Shown: positions 1 through 5,986 of the stretch, piece by piece
Numbering within the stretch: position 1 is the first letter of the stretch
How the letters are laid out: every line of letters starts with the position of its first letter
From: Selenomonadaceae bacterium
GTDB lineage: Bacteria > Bacillota > Negativicutes > Selenomonadales > Selenomonadaceae
Assembly (NCBI GenBank): GCA_017453765.1
Contig: JAFTEG010000148.1
Coordinates: 1-8,624, forward strand
Direction: 5' to 3'
Length of the DNA stretch: 8,624 nt
Notes under the pieces: generated by a model
Told to the model about the DNA's origin: nothing
What the model saw: only the letters and a program-made list of their open reading frames with translations
Databases searched by the model: none
Translations under genes and position numbers: made by a program

Positions 1-1165
1 TATCGGGTAAAAATCTATCGGAAATGTAACGGTCCGAAAGAGTAGCCGCGCTGACAAGTGCCGCGTCACGAATCCTTACGCCGTGATGAACTTCGTAGCG
101 TTCCTTCAAGCCGCGCAGAATTGAAATTGTATCTTCGACTGTAGGTTCACCGACAAGCACGGGTTGAAAACGGCGCTCAAGCGCGGAATCTTTCTCAATG
201 TATTTGCGGTATTCGTTAAGCGTCGTTGCACCGATACAGCGCAATTCGCCGCGAGCCATCATCGGCTTTAAGATATTGCCCGCGTCCATCGCGCCTTCTC
301 CGCCTTTGCCCGCGCCTACAACGGTATGAACTTCGTCTATGAAAAGTAAAATCTGTCCGTCCGACTTTGAAATTTCCGCCAGCACAGATTTCAAGCGCTC
401 TTCAAATTCACCGCGAAATTTAGCACCGGCAATGAGCGATCCCATATCAAGCGCGTACAGCGTTTTATTTTTCAGTGATTCCGGCACGTCGCCTTCAATG
501 ATTCGCCGCGCCAAACCTTCAACTATCGCCGTCTTGCCTACGCCGGGTTCGCCGATTAACACGGGATTATTTTTAGTGCGTCGACTTAAAATTTCAATCG
601 TGCGCCTAATTTCTTCGTCACGCCCAATGACAGGGTCAAGCTTACCTGCCTTAGCCGCCGCCGTTAAATCGCGTCCGAATTTTGCCAGCGCTTGGTACGC
701 CTCTTCCGGATTTTCCGTCGTGACATTTTGTTTGCGATTCTTTTTAATCGACTCGTCAATTTTATCTTTAGAAAGTTTAAATTCTTTTGCCAACGCTTGA
801 ACTTCCGCACTGCCGTCAGTCACCAACGCCAAAAGTAAATGTTCCGTGCTGATATAATCGTCGCGCATTGACTTTGAATATTCATTCGCCTTACCGATAA
901 CGCGCGCTAAGTCTACGCCCATTGACAGCCGCTCTTGACCTTTCACGCCGGGTATCTTATTTAATTCCGCCTCCAACTTCACCTTTAACATCGGTAAATC
1001 GGTTTGGCATTCTTCAAATATCGTCGCCAAAAGTCCTTCCGGCTCTTTCGCCAGCGCCAACATTAAATGCTTTGAGTTAAATTCTTGGTGATACTTCATT
1101 GCCGCAAGTTGTTGCGCCGCCTGTATCGCCGTCATTGCTTTTGCTGTAAATTTTTCTCCTGCCAT
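1..1165 (-). CDS. clpB: ATP-dependent chaperone ClpB, N-terminal part (runs off the window)
   Basis: ClpB is a cytosolic hexameric AAA+ disaggregase that threads aggregated proteins with DnaK help. The window holds about 388 codons; the C-terminal half lies beyond base 1. The start at 1165 ([11 protein letters not shown]) is preceded by a GAGAGG ribosome site. Visible parts: a double Clp N-domain (residues about 1-145, with SKHLMLAL and STEHLLLAL marking the two repeats), then the first AAA+ domain with Walker A GEPGVGKT at 205-212, Walker B LLFIDEVH with D277/E278, and the arginine-finger region [11 protein letters not shown]. The pore loop reads [11 protein letters not shown], with Phe where E. 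coli has Tyr251, a conservative change. The Walker residues sit within one position of E. coli ClpB K212/E279, so the N-terminus is full length. It has its own sigma-A promoter but lies downstream of mpg on the same strand, so read-through is possible. The M-domain is not yet reached, but the double N-domain and spacing fit ClpB better than ClpC, which is the main alternative. Confidence 0.95.
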   Translation of the reverse strand, partial: MAGEKFTAKAMTAIQAAQQLAAMKYHQEFNSKHLMLALAKEPEGLLATIFEECQTDLPMLKVKLEAELNKIPGVKGQERLSMGVDLARVIGKANEYSKSMRDDYISTEHLLLALVTDGSAEVQALAKEFKLSKDKIDESIKKNRKQNVTTENPEEAYQALAKFGRDLTAAAKAGKLDPVIGRDEEIRRTIEILSRRTKNNPVLIGEPGVGKTAIVEGLARRIIEGDVPESLKNKTLYALDMGSLIAGAKFRGEFEERLKSVLAEISKSDGQILLFIDEVHTVVGAGKGGEGAMDAGNILKPMMARGELRCIGATTLNEYRKYIEKDSALERRFQPVLVGEPTVEDTISILRGLKERYEVHHGVRIRDAALVSAATLSDRYISDRFLPD

Positions 1166-1214
1166 ATATATCATCCTCTCGGAAGTTAGTTTCTCAACTT
1201 TTTTGACGCGCGAA

Positions 1215-1243
1215 ATGATATCATCAAAAAGACAAAATGTCAA
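1215..1243 (-). promoter_or_regulatory. Sigma-A-type promoter of clpB
   Basis: On the minus strand a -35 TTGACA (1243-1238) and a -10 TATCAT (1220-1215) are separated by exactly 17 bases. The expected transcript start is near 1208, giving a leader of roughly 40 bases. No CIRCE element (TTAGCACTC-N9-GAGTGCTAA) is present and no exact CtsR heptad pair was found. Confidence 0.75.
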
Positions 1244-1268
1244 GAAATATTTTTAACCTTTTGACATT
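1236..1268. repeat. 8-bp inverted repeat overlapping the clpB -35 box
   Basis: AATGTCAA (1236-1243) and TTGACATT (1261-1268) are perfect inverted copies 17 bases apart. One arm contains the -35 hexamer of clpB. It could be an operator for a stress repressor, or a weak A/T-rich terminator for the upstream mpg transcript, since on the minus strand the arm is followed by a T-rich stretch. The sequence alone does not decide. Confidence 0.4.
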
Positions 1269-1284
1269 ATGAGGGAATAGGGAA

Positions 1285-1312
1285 GAGTAAGGAGTAAGGA
1301 GTTAAGAGTTAA
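1285..1312. repeat. Short heptad tandem repeat at the 3' end of mpg
   Basis: Four adjacent 7-base units are visible: GAGTAAG twice (1285-1298) then GAGTTAA twice (1299-1312), followed by a degenerate GAGGGAT. The array includes the mpg stop codon (1309-1311) and so sets the last bases of that gene. It looks like slipped-strand expansion. No function can be assigned. Confidence 0.6.
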
Positions 1313-1905
1313 GAGGGATTAGGATTTACTTTAGTCGAAATGAATTTATTGTCGGTCAAAATGAAACGCCATAAAAAATTTGCCGCGTCACCTGCGTAGT
1401 CGATATTGATTCGTTTTGTAGCCGTGACGGCGGGATTTGAAATTGCCGTCTCTATGAAAAGTTCGTCGCCGCATAAATCAACGCCGTAATGATTTTTTGT
1501 AATTGCCAGCGCTTGAGCAAGTTTGCCGGGACCGGAGCAGAGGTCGCGCAGATTATTTTTACCGCGCCGCAGTTTCATAAGCTCCACGCCGTCAACAGGT
1601 TCAAGCGCACGAATTAAAACGGCGTCGGGAATATTTTCAACGTTGGCAACCACGTTCATGCAAAAGTGCATGCCGTAAATTTGGTAGACGTAAGCATAAC
1701 CGCCTGCGCCGAATTGAATTTTTGTGCGCTCGGTAAAGCCTTTGTAGGAATGAGCGGCGGCGTCAATCGCGCCCATATAAGCTTCGGTCTCCACGATAAT
1801 GCCGCTTGCCACGCCGTCGGCAGTACGATGAACAAGTTTTTTGCCGATTAAATCGCGTGCAACGTCCAAGCCGGTACGAAGGTAAAATTCTCGTGCAAGT
1901 TTCAT
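1309..1905 (-). CDS. DNA-3-methyladenine glycosylase (AAG/MPG family)
   Basis: This is a monofunctional base-excision repair enzyme that removes alkylated or deaminated purines such as 3-methyladenine and hypoxanthine from DNA. The 198-residue length is normal for the bacterial family. Active-site landmarks match human AAG by position in the motif: VETEAYMG with Glu41 (water-activating Glu125 in human) and Tyr43 (Tyr127), His52 in AAAHS (His136), the YVYQIYGMHFCMN block (72-84) and Arg99 in LIRALEP (Arg182). The start codon overlaps the kptA stop (ATGA, 1905-1902), indicating translational coupling; no strong separate ribosome site is visible, which fits. The final residues (VNPNPS) come from the edge of a short tandem repeat, so the exact C-terminus may vary between strains. 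Confidence 0.93.
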   Translation of the reverse strand: MKLAREFYLRTGLDVARDLIGKKLVHRTADGVASGIIVETEAYMGAIDAAAHSYKGFTERTKIQFGAGGYAYVYQIYGMHFCMNVVANVENIPDAVLIRALEPVDGVELMKLRRGKNNLRDLCSGPGKLAQALAITKNHYGVDLCGDELFIETAISNPAVTATKRINIDYAGDAANFLWRFILTDNKFISTKVNPNPS

Positions 1906-2453
1906 TTTTCCATTTCAAGCCGTGACAAATATTTTGCCGGTACGTGATTCGTAAGCCAAACGCCGTTGACTGATTGGTAAAACGTAATGCCGTCGGCGGA
2001 CATTTTAGCCGCGTCGACTTCGTAAATCAGCGGCGTACCCTTTCGCCTTCGTGCAACTTTTTCGGCCGTCTCAATGTCTGCCGATAAGTGAACGTAAAGG
2101 CGCGACATTTTTAAAATGCCGTCACGTTCAATCTGCGCGGAATTTTTTTCCAATGTGCCATGAAAAAGTTTTGTCGGCGGAATTTTTTCTTCCAATTCCA
2201 CGTCAACATTTATTGAGTGACCTTGATTCGCGCGAATTTTATTTTTATCGGCATTGAAAGAAAATCTCTGCTTGTCATTTTCCGCCACAACTTTTTCTAA
2301 ATCTGCGAAGGAAATAGTTTTGCCGCCACGTTTCATTCCGCGCAGAAGTTCATTAACGTCAGCCCAGCCGCCTGCGTCAAGTTTTATGCCTACCGTTTCC
2401 GGCTTGTGACGCAGTATCAGTGAAAGAAATTTGCTCAAACTTTTTACGTCCAT
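1902..2453 (-). CDS. kptA: RNA 2'-phosphotransferase (KptA/Tpt1 family)
   Basis: KptA/Tpt1 moves an internal RNA 2'-phosphate to NAD+, giving 2'-OH RNA, nicotinamide and ADP-ribose 1'',2''-cyclic phosphate. In fungi this finishes tRNA splicing; the bacterial role is not settled. The 183-residue protein has the N-terminal winged-helix lobe (LSKFLSLILRHKPE, with the catalytic Arg15-His16), RANQGHS (Arg74, 77-80) and the NAD-binding lobe LFHGT (96-100), LYVHLSAD and RRRKGTPLIYEV (Arg135-137 region). These cover the family's Arg-His-Arg-Arg set. I chose ATG 2453 over an in-frame TTG at 2537: AGGTG lies 8 bases ahead of 2453, the protein then begins as family members do, and a -10 box lies inside the would-be extension. 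It is the first gene of a coupled pair with mpg. Confidence 0.92.
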   Translation of the reverse strand: MDVKSLSKFLSLILRHKPETVGIKLDAGGWADVNELLRGMKRGGKTISFADLEKVVAENDKQRFSFNADKNKIRANQGHSINVDVELEEKIPPTKLFHGTLEKNSAQIERDGILKMSRLYVHLSADIETAEKVARRRKGTPLIYEVDAAKMSADGITFYQSVNGVWLTNHVPAKYLSRLEMEK

Positions 2454-2483
2454 TTGCGTGACACCTGCCAAAATTTTTTTCAG

Positions 2484-2492
2484 ATTATAACA
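2484..2492 (-). promoter_or_regulatory. Extended -10 promoter of kptA-mpg
   Basis: On the minus strand TGTTATAAT (2492-2484) is a perfect extended -10 (TGnTATAAT). No good -35 is seen at 16-18 bases, which is acceptable for an extended -10 promoter. Transcription from about 2477 would leave a leader of about 24 bases containing the AGGTG ribosome site (2466-2462). This supports the short kptA start. Confidence 0.65.
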
Positions 2493-2577
2493 TAAGCCGC
2501 TGACACTTGCCGCATAAAAAATATTTTCCGAAGTCAAGTTGCCGCCGCGCTCTAAGCTGACGTCGACGTAACGCGGC

Positions 2578-2606
2578 TTGACTTTGTCTTTTCAAATTAA
2601 TATACT
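2578..2606 (+). promoter_or_regulatory. Sigma-A-type promoter of hisG
   Basis: TTGACT (2578-2583), a 17-base spacer, and TATACT (2601-2606). The expected start is near 2613, giving a leader of about 70 bases. It diverges from the kptA promoter, with about 90 bases between the two -10 boxes. No T-box or histidine leader-peptide signature was recognised in the leader. Confidence 0.7.
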
Positions 2607-2668
2607 TTAAACAGTCGGCGAGTGACGAGTTGCAGTGAAGTTGTCCTGCCGCAAACAAAATATTTCAC

Positions 2669-2674
2669 AAGGAG
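2669..2674 (+). promoter_or_regulatory. Ribosome binding site that decides the hisG start
   Basis: AAGGAG lies 9 bases ahead of the ACG at 2684 and directly abuts an in-frame TGA (2675-2677). No ATG, GTG or TTG exists in the hisG frame at suitable spacing. A GTG at 2674 opens only a two-codon frame. Confidence 0.65.
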
Positions 2675-2683
2675 TGAATTAAA

Positions 2684-3331
2684 ACGGACGAATCCATTAT
2701 CACAATCGCCTTGCCGAAAGGAAAACTTTTTGAATTGTCGACGGAACTTTTAAAAAAAGTCGGCTGGACTGCCGAAGGGTTAATCGAAAAATCCCGCAAG
2801 CTTGTAATAGAAAATGAAGAAGTGCGGCTTAAATTTATTATCACGAAAACTGCGGACGTTCCCACCTACGTCGAACACGGCGCGGCGGATATCGGCATAA
2901 TCGGCAAGGACGTTATTGCCGAATCGGGCAAAGACATTTATGAACTGCTTGATTTAGGTTTCGGCAAATGTCACTTGATGATGGCGGTGCCGAAAGATAA
3001 AAAACGTGCAAGGCTTGAAGACTACGCCTATACAAGAGTCGCCACGAAATTTCCGCGCATTGCCGAAAAATTTTTCACAAATCGCGGCATGCAAATGGAA
3101 TATATCAAGCTTAACGGCTCAATCGAACTCGGACCTATAGTAGACCTTTCAGAAAGTATTGTTGACATTGTGGAGACCGGTACGACACTGCGCGAAAATA
3201 ATTTGGAAGAAATTGTCAGCATTATGGACTGCACGGCGCGGCTTATTGCAAATCGCGTCAGCTACAAATTAAAATATCGGCGCATTGATAACCTTGTAAC
3301 GGAATTGGAAAAAGTTTTGCGTCAAGGTTAA
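2684..3331 (+). CDS. hisG: ATP phosphoribosyltransferase, short form (HisG), apparent ACG start
   Basis: HisG condenses ATP and PRPP to phosphoribosyl-ATP, the first step of histidine synthesis. At 215 residues it is the short form, which lacks the C-terminal regulatory domain and normally works with HisZ; no hisZ or other his gene is in this window. Landmarks are TIALPKGKLFEL at 7-18, FIITKTADVPTYVEHGAADIG in the first lobe, and the PRPP loop VDIVETGTTLRENN at about 160-173. The start is unusual. A clear AAGGAG (2669-2674) sits 9 bases before ACG 2684, and the residues after it (DESIITIALPKG) match how HisG proteins begin; an in-frame TGA at 2675 blocks anything earlier. The nearest standard start, TTG 2711, would remove the conserved first strand and has no ribosome site. 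I therefore read ACG as the start codon position, or as a mutated/misread ATG. Confidence 0.85.
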   Translation, partial: TDESIITIALPKGKLFELSTELLKKVGWTAEGLIEKSRKLVIENEEVRLKFIITKTADVPTYVEHGAADIGIIGKDVIAESGKDIYELLDLGFGKCHLMMAVPKDKKRARLEDYAYTRVATKFPRIAEKFFTNRGMQMEYIKLNGSIELGPIVDLSESIVDIVETGTTLRENNLEEIVSIMDCTARLIANRVSYKLKYRRIDNLVTELEKVLRQG

Positions 3332-3384
3332 AATTAAAAATACTCTCCTTTTGGCGCAAAAAAATTTCTACGGACGGGCGAACA

Positions 3385-3417
3385 TTTCCGTAATTGCGGC
3401 GTTACGAAAATTTTTTT
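3385..3417 (+). terminator. Weak intrinsic terminator after hisG
   Basis: TTTCCGTAA (3385-3393) pairs with TTACGAAA (3402-3409) with one bulged C, an 8-base loop, and a run of seven T at 3411-3417. The stem is short and A/T-rich, so efficiency is uncertain. The rest of 3332-3502 is A/T-rich with repeated A-run/T-run blocks and shows no gene. Confidence 0.4.
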
Positions 3418-3502
3418 GTTAAATCAGTATCTGTGAAAAAATTTTTTTGTAATTAAAAAAAGGATTTTAAAAAATTTGCAGAATTAAATACGTTTAAATC
3501 GT

Positions 3503-3531
3503 TTGACTAAAAAAAAATTGTAGGTTATAAT
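3503..3531 (+). promoter_or_regulatory. Sigma-A-type promoter of the sigH-like gene
   Basis: TTGACT (3503-3508), a 17-base spacer rich in A, and a perfect TATAAT (3526-3531). The expected transcript start near 3538 leaves a very short leader, essentially just the GGAGG ribosome site (3540-3544) 7 bases before the ATG. Confidence 0.85.
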
Positions 3532-3551
3532 CAGTCGACGGAGGTCGTGAA

Positions 3552-4289
3552 ATGGACACTAACACAAGTAGCGGTTTTGATGTCGGCACCTACGATGATT
3601 CTGCAAAGTACGATGCATTGACTGATGAAGAATTAATAGCAGAAATAAAGGAAAATACAAACAACGCCGCGCTGGAATATTTGATTCAGCGCTACAGAAG
3701 TTTTGTACGCGCCAAAGCCAGGTCATATTTTTTAATCGGTGCAGACCGCGAAGACATAATCCAAGAAGGTATGATTGGATTTTACAAAGCAATTCGCGAT
3801 TTTAAAAGCGATAAACTTTCTTCCTTTCACGCCTTTGCGGAGCTATGCGTGACGCGCCAAATTATCACCGCGATAAAAACTGCGACGCGCCAAAAACATA
3901 TTCCGTTAAATTCATACATTTCGCTGAATAAGCCGATTTATGACGAGGACTCGGACAGGACTTTACTTGACGTGATATCCGGCGTTAAGGTTGCCGATCC
4001 TGAAGAATTGGTGATAAGTCGCGAAGAATTTTTGGCGATAGAAAAGAAGATGGAAGAAATTCTAAGCGATTTGGAATGGCAGGTTTTAATGGCGTATCTT
4101 GACGGCAAGTCTTACCAAGAGATTGCATTGGGTTTGAATCGTCACGTTAAATCTATTGACAATGCCTTACAACGTGTGAAGAGAAAGTTGGAGCGCTACG
4201 TTGCAAGTCGCGGAGAATCTATCGACATTGGTACGGTTTATCGCGGACTTTCAACCATTGACCGGCGCGTCAGAACTTTGGAGCGTTAA
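3552..4289 (+). CDS. sigH: RNA polymerase sigma factor, SigH (sigma-H/sigma-30) family
   Basis: This sigma-70-family factor directs RNA polymerase to an alternative promoter set. In Bacillus SigH controls entry into sporulation and competence; in non-sporing relatives its targets are less clear. The protein has 245 residues. After a variable N-terminus, region 2 covers about 24-110: LTDEELIAEIKE, then AADREDIIQEG-type core-binding sequence seen here as GADREDIIQEGMIGFYKAIRDF (63-84). Region 4 is at about 165-217, with the helix-turn-helix SYQEIALGLNRHVKSIDNALQRVKRKL (187-213). This NRHVKSIDNALQR stretch is what points to SigH rather than SigA/F/G. It is about 27 residues longer than Bacillus SigH, mainly from a basic tail after 217. 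It has its own strong promoter and no anti-sigma gene beside it. Confidence 0.9.
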   Translation: MDTNTSSGFDVGTYDDSAKYDALTDEELIAEIKENTNNAALEYLIQRYRSFVRAKARSYFLIGADREDIIQEGMIGFYKAIRDFKSDKLSSFHAFAELCVTRQIITAIKTATRQKHIPLNSYISLNKPIYDEDSDRTLLDVISGVKVADPEELVISREEFLAIEKKMEEILSDLEWQVLMAYLDGKSYQEIALGLNRHVKSIDNALQRVKRKLERYVASRGESIDIGTVYRGLSTIDRRVRTLER

Positions 4290-4332
4290 AGTCTTGCTGC
4301 TATAACCGTAAACCTATAGACTATCAGATTAA

Positions 4333-4361
4333 TTGACAATATTGTTGCATTAAAATATAAT
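4333..4361 (+). promoter_or_regulatory. Perfect-consensus sigma-A promoter of the AGCS symporter gene
   Basis: TTGACA (4333-4338), exactly 17 bases, TATAAT (4356-4361): every position matches the vegetative consensus. The start is expected near 4368, which falls inside the 5' arm of the hairpin described next. Confidence 0.88.
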
Positions 4362-4364
4362 TTT

Positions 4365-4401
4365 CGTCGAAATTTTTTTCAAAGTTTCGGCGTTTTTTTT
4401 T
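4365..4401 (+). terminator. Intrinsic terminator of the sigH transcript, overlapping the next promoter's start site
   Basis: CGTCGAAA (4365-4372) pairs with TTTCGGCG (4385-4392), 8 bp with one G.U pair, a 12-base loop, then nine T (4393-4401). It would end transcripts coming from sigH. A transcript initiating from the adjacent promoter near 4368 would lack most of the 5' arm and so should escape. Confidence 0.7.
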
Positions 4402-4440
4402 GCCGTATTAAAATAAAGTTAAGTTATAGGAGGTTTAGTG

Positions 4441-5823
4441 ATGGACTTTTCGCAATTACTCAATGATGTAAACGACTTTGTCTGGGGACCGATAATGCTT
4501 GCGTTGTTGGTAGGCACGGGCATATTTTTGACAATACGCCTAAAGTTTTTGCCGTGGATAAATTTGATTTATTCAATAAAATTGATAATGCAGAATAAGG
4601 CGGAGCACAAAGGTGACCTTTCGCCTTTCCAATCGCTGATGACGGCGCTTTCTGCAACGGTCGGCACGGGAAATATCGTAGGCGTCGCGACGGCAATGGT
4701 ACTCGGCGGACCCGGCGCGATAGTTTGGATGTGGATAAGCGCGGCTTTCGGCTTGTCGACTAAGTACGGCGAATCGGTTTTGGCAGTAAAATACCGTGAA
4801 ACAAATTCTGTCGGCGAAATGTCGGGCGGACCGATGTACGCGATGAAAAACGGAATCGGCGGCGCGTTCGGCAAATGCATGGCGGCGCTTTTTGCATTTT
4901 TCGCAGTCTGCGCGTCATTCGGCATTGGCAACATGACGCAGGCTAATTCAATCAGCTCGGCATTCAGCGCAAGCTTTTCAGTTCCTACATGGATGACCGG
5001 CGTAGTTTTAACCGTGCTTTCACTTGCGGTATTAATGCGCGGCGTCCATTCAATCGGCAAAGTTTCCAGCGTCATTGTGCCTTCAATGGCGGCGTTTTAC
5101 ATTGTCGTGACGTTAATTGTAATTATCGTAAATTTTGAAAATGTCCCTTCCGGTTGGGCGACAATGATTCAAATGGCGTTTTCGACTGAGGCGGTTGCAG
5201 GCGGCGTCGGCGGTTCAATCGTTGCCACAATGTTGACGGCAATGCGTTGGGGCGTGGCACGCGGCGTATTTTCCAATGAAGCGGGACTCGGCTCGGCACC
5301 TATAGCGGCGGCGGCGGCACGTACTGACCACGCGTCACGTCAAGGCTACGTTAATATGACCGGTACTTTTTTTGACACGATGATAATTTGCTTTTTGACA
5401 GGTACGGTTATTGCAAGTTCCGGCATGCTCGGCGCGGTTGATATCGGTACCGGCAAGCTGGTTTCCGGCGCGGAGCTTACGATTTTGGCATTCAGCACGG
5501 TTTTCGGCGATTGGGCGCGAGTAATCGTTTCAATCAGCCTTGCGCTGTTCGCATTTTCGACCATTCTCGGCTGGGAATATTACGGCGAAAAGTCTTTGGA
5601 ATATCTTATCAGCAATCGCGGCGTCATTTACGCCTACCGCGCCGTTTTCAGCTGCATTACATTTATCGGCGCCACGCAGACGCTTGACATTGTATGGAAT
5701 TTTTCCGACACTATGAACGGCTTAATGGCAATTCCGAATTTAATTTGTCTGCTGATTCTGAATAAAGATATCGCGCAGGAATGTTTCCACTATCAGAGTG
5801 AAATTATCGCTAAAGAAAAGTAA
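4441..5823 (+). CDS. Sodium:alanine/glycine symporter (AGCS family)
   Basis: An inner-membrane secondary transporter that imports small neutral amino acids (alanine or glycine; some relatives take glutamine) with Na+ or H+. The 460-residue length is usual for AGCS/AlsT/DagA proteins. Family landmarks: TIRLKFLPW after the first membrane segment (about 17-32), the ALSATVGTGNIVGVATAM signature at about 69-86, GGPGAIVWMWISAAFG, GEMSGGPMYAM (125-135) and the long conserved GVARGVFSNEAGLGSAPIAAA block in the middle. About ten or eleven hydrophobic segments can be counted. ATG 4441 is preferred over the GTG directly before it because AGGAGG (4428-4433) is 7 bases from the ATG and only 4 from the GTG. 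It is a single-gene unit with a perfect promoter and a shared terminator. The exact substrate cannot be told from sequence; names such as agcS or alsT are used for homologues. Confidence 0.93.
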   Translation: MDFSQLLNDVNDFVWGPIMLALLVGTGIFLTIRLKFLPWINLIYSIKLIMQNKAEHKGDLSPFQSLMTALSATVGTGNIVGVATAMVLGGPGAIVWMWISAAFGLSTKYGESVLAVKYRETNSVGEMSGGPMYAMKNGIGGAFGKCMAALFAFFAVCASFGIGNMTQANSISSAFSASFSVPTWMTGVVLTVLSLAVLMRGVHSIGKVSSVIVPSMAAFYIVVTLIVIIVNFENVPSGWATMIQMAFSTEAVAGGVGGSIVATMLTAMRWGVARGVFSNEAGLGSAPIAAAAARTDHASRQGYVNMTGTFFDTMIICFLTGTVIASSGMLGAVDIGTGKLVSGAELTILAFSTVFGDWARVIVSISLALFAFSTILGWEYYGEKSLEYLISNRGVIYAYRAVFSCITFIGATQTLDIVWNFSDTMNGLMAIPNLICLLILNKDIAQECFHYQSEIIAKEK

Positions 5824-5861
5824 GCGCTTAAAATTTAAAAAAAGTAAGACGCTTAGAATTT
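5816..5861. repeat. Imperfect tandem duplication across the symporter stop codon
   Basis: A 21-base unit (5816-5836) that contains the stop codon is repeated as a 22-base unit (5840-5861) after three A. The copies differ by one inserted A (5849) and one A-to-G change (5856). A 9-bp inverted repeat (5827-5835 with 5857-5865) results. It looks like a local duplication with no obvious function. Confidence 0.65.
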
Positions 5862-5918
5862 TAAGTTTCGTTAAAAATATAAATTAAACTACGTAAAAAT
5901 AAAACTTGCCCTATAAAT

Positions 5919-5957
5919 AAAAAAGTCCCGCAGGATAAAAACTTGCGGGATTTTTTT
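5919..5957. terminator. Bidirectional intrinsic terminator between the symporter gene and nrdD
   Basis: TCCCGCA (5926-5932) pairs with TGCGGGA (5944-5950). Six A (5919-5924) precede and seven T (5951-5957) follow, so a U-run follows the stem on either strand. It suits the convergent genes: about 100 bases after the symporter stop and about 30 bases after the nrdD stop. Confidence 0.88.
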
Positions 5958-5986
5958 ATTTGTTCGGAATTGGTAGGAGCTAAAAC

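Noticed and set aside
339..800. Plus-strand ORF of 153 codons opposite clpB
   Set aside because: It lies wholly antisense to the conserved first AAA+ domain of ClpB and resembles no known family.
2454..2537. Longer kptA start at TTG 2537
   Set aside because: No ribosome site, the extra residues do not look like the family, and an extended -10 lies inside.
4368..4440. Riboswitch (for example glycine) ahead of the symporter gene
   Set aside because: The leader is only about 70 bases and mostly A/T-rich, with no aptamer-like conserved stems.
5824..5986. A second intron with a missing NrdD exon downstream
   Set aside because: Only 163 bases separate the stop from the convergent symporter gene, a terminator lies in them, and no frame there encodes the NrdD tail.
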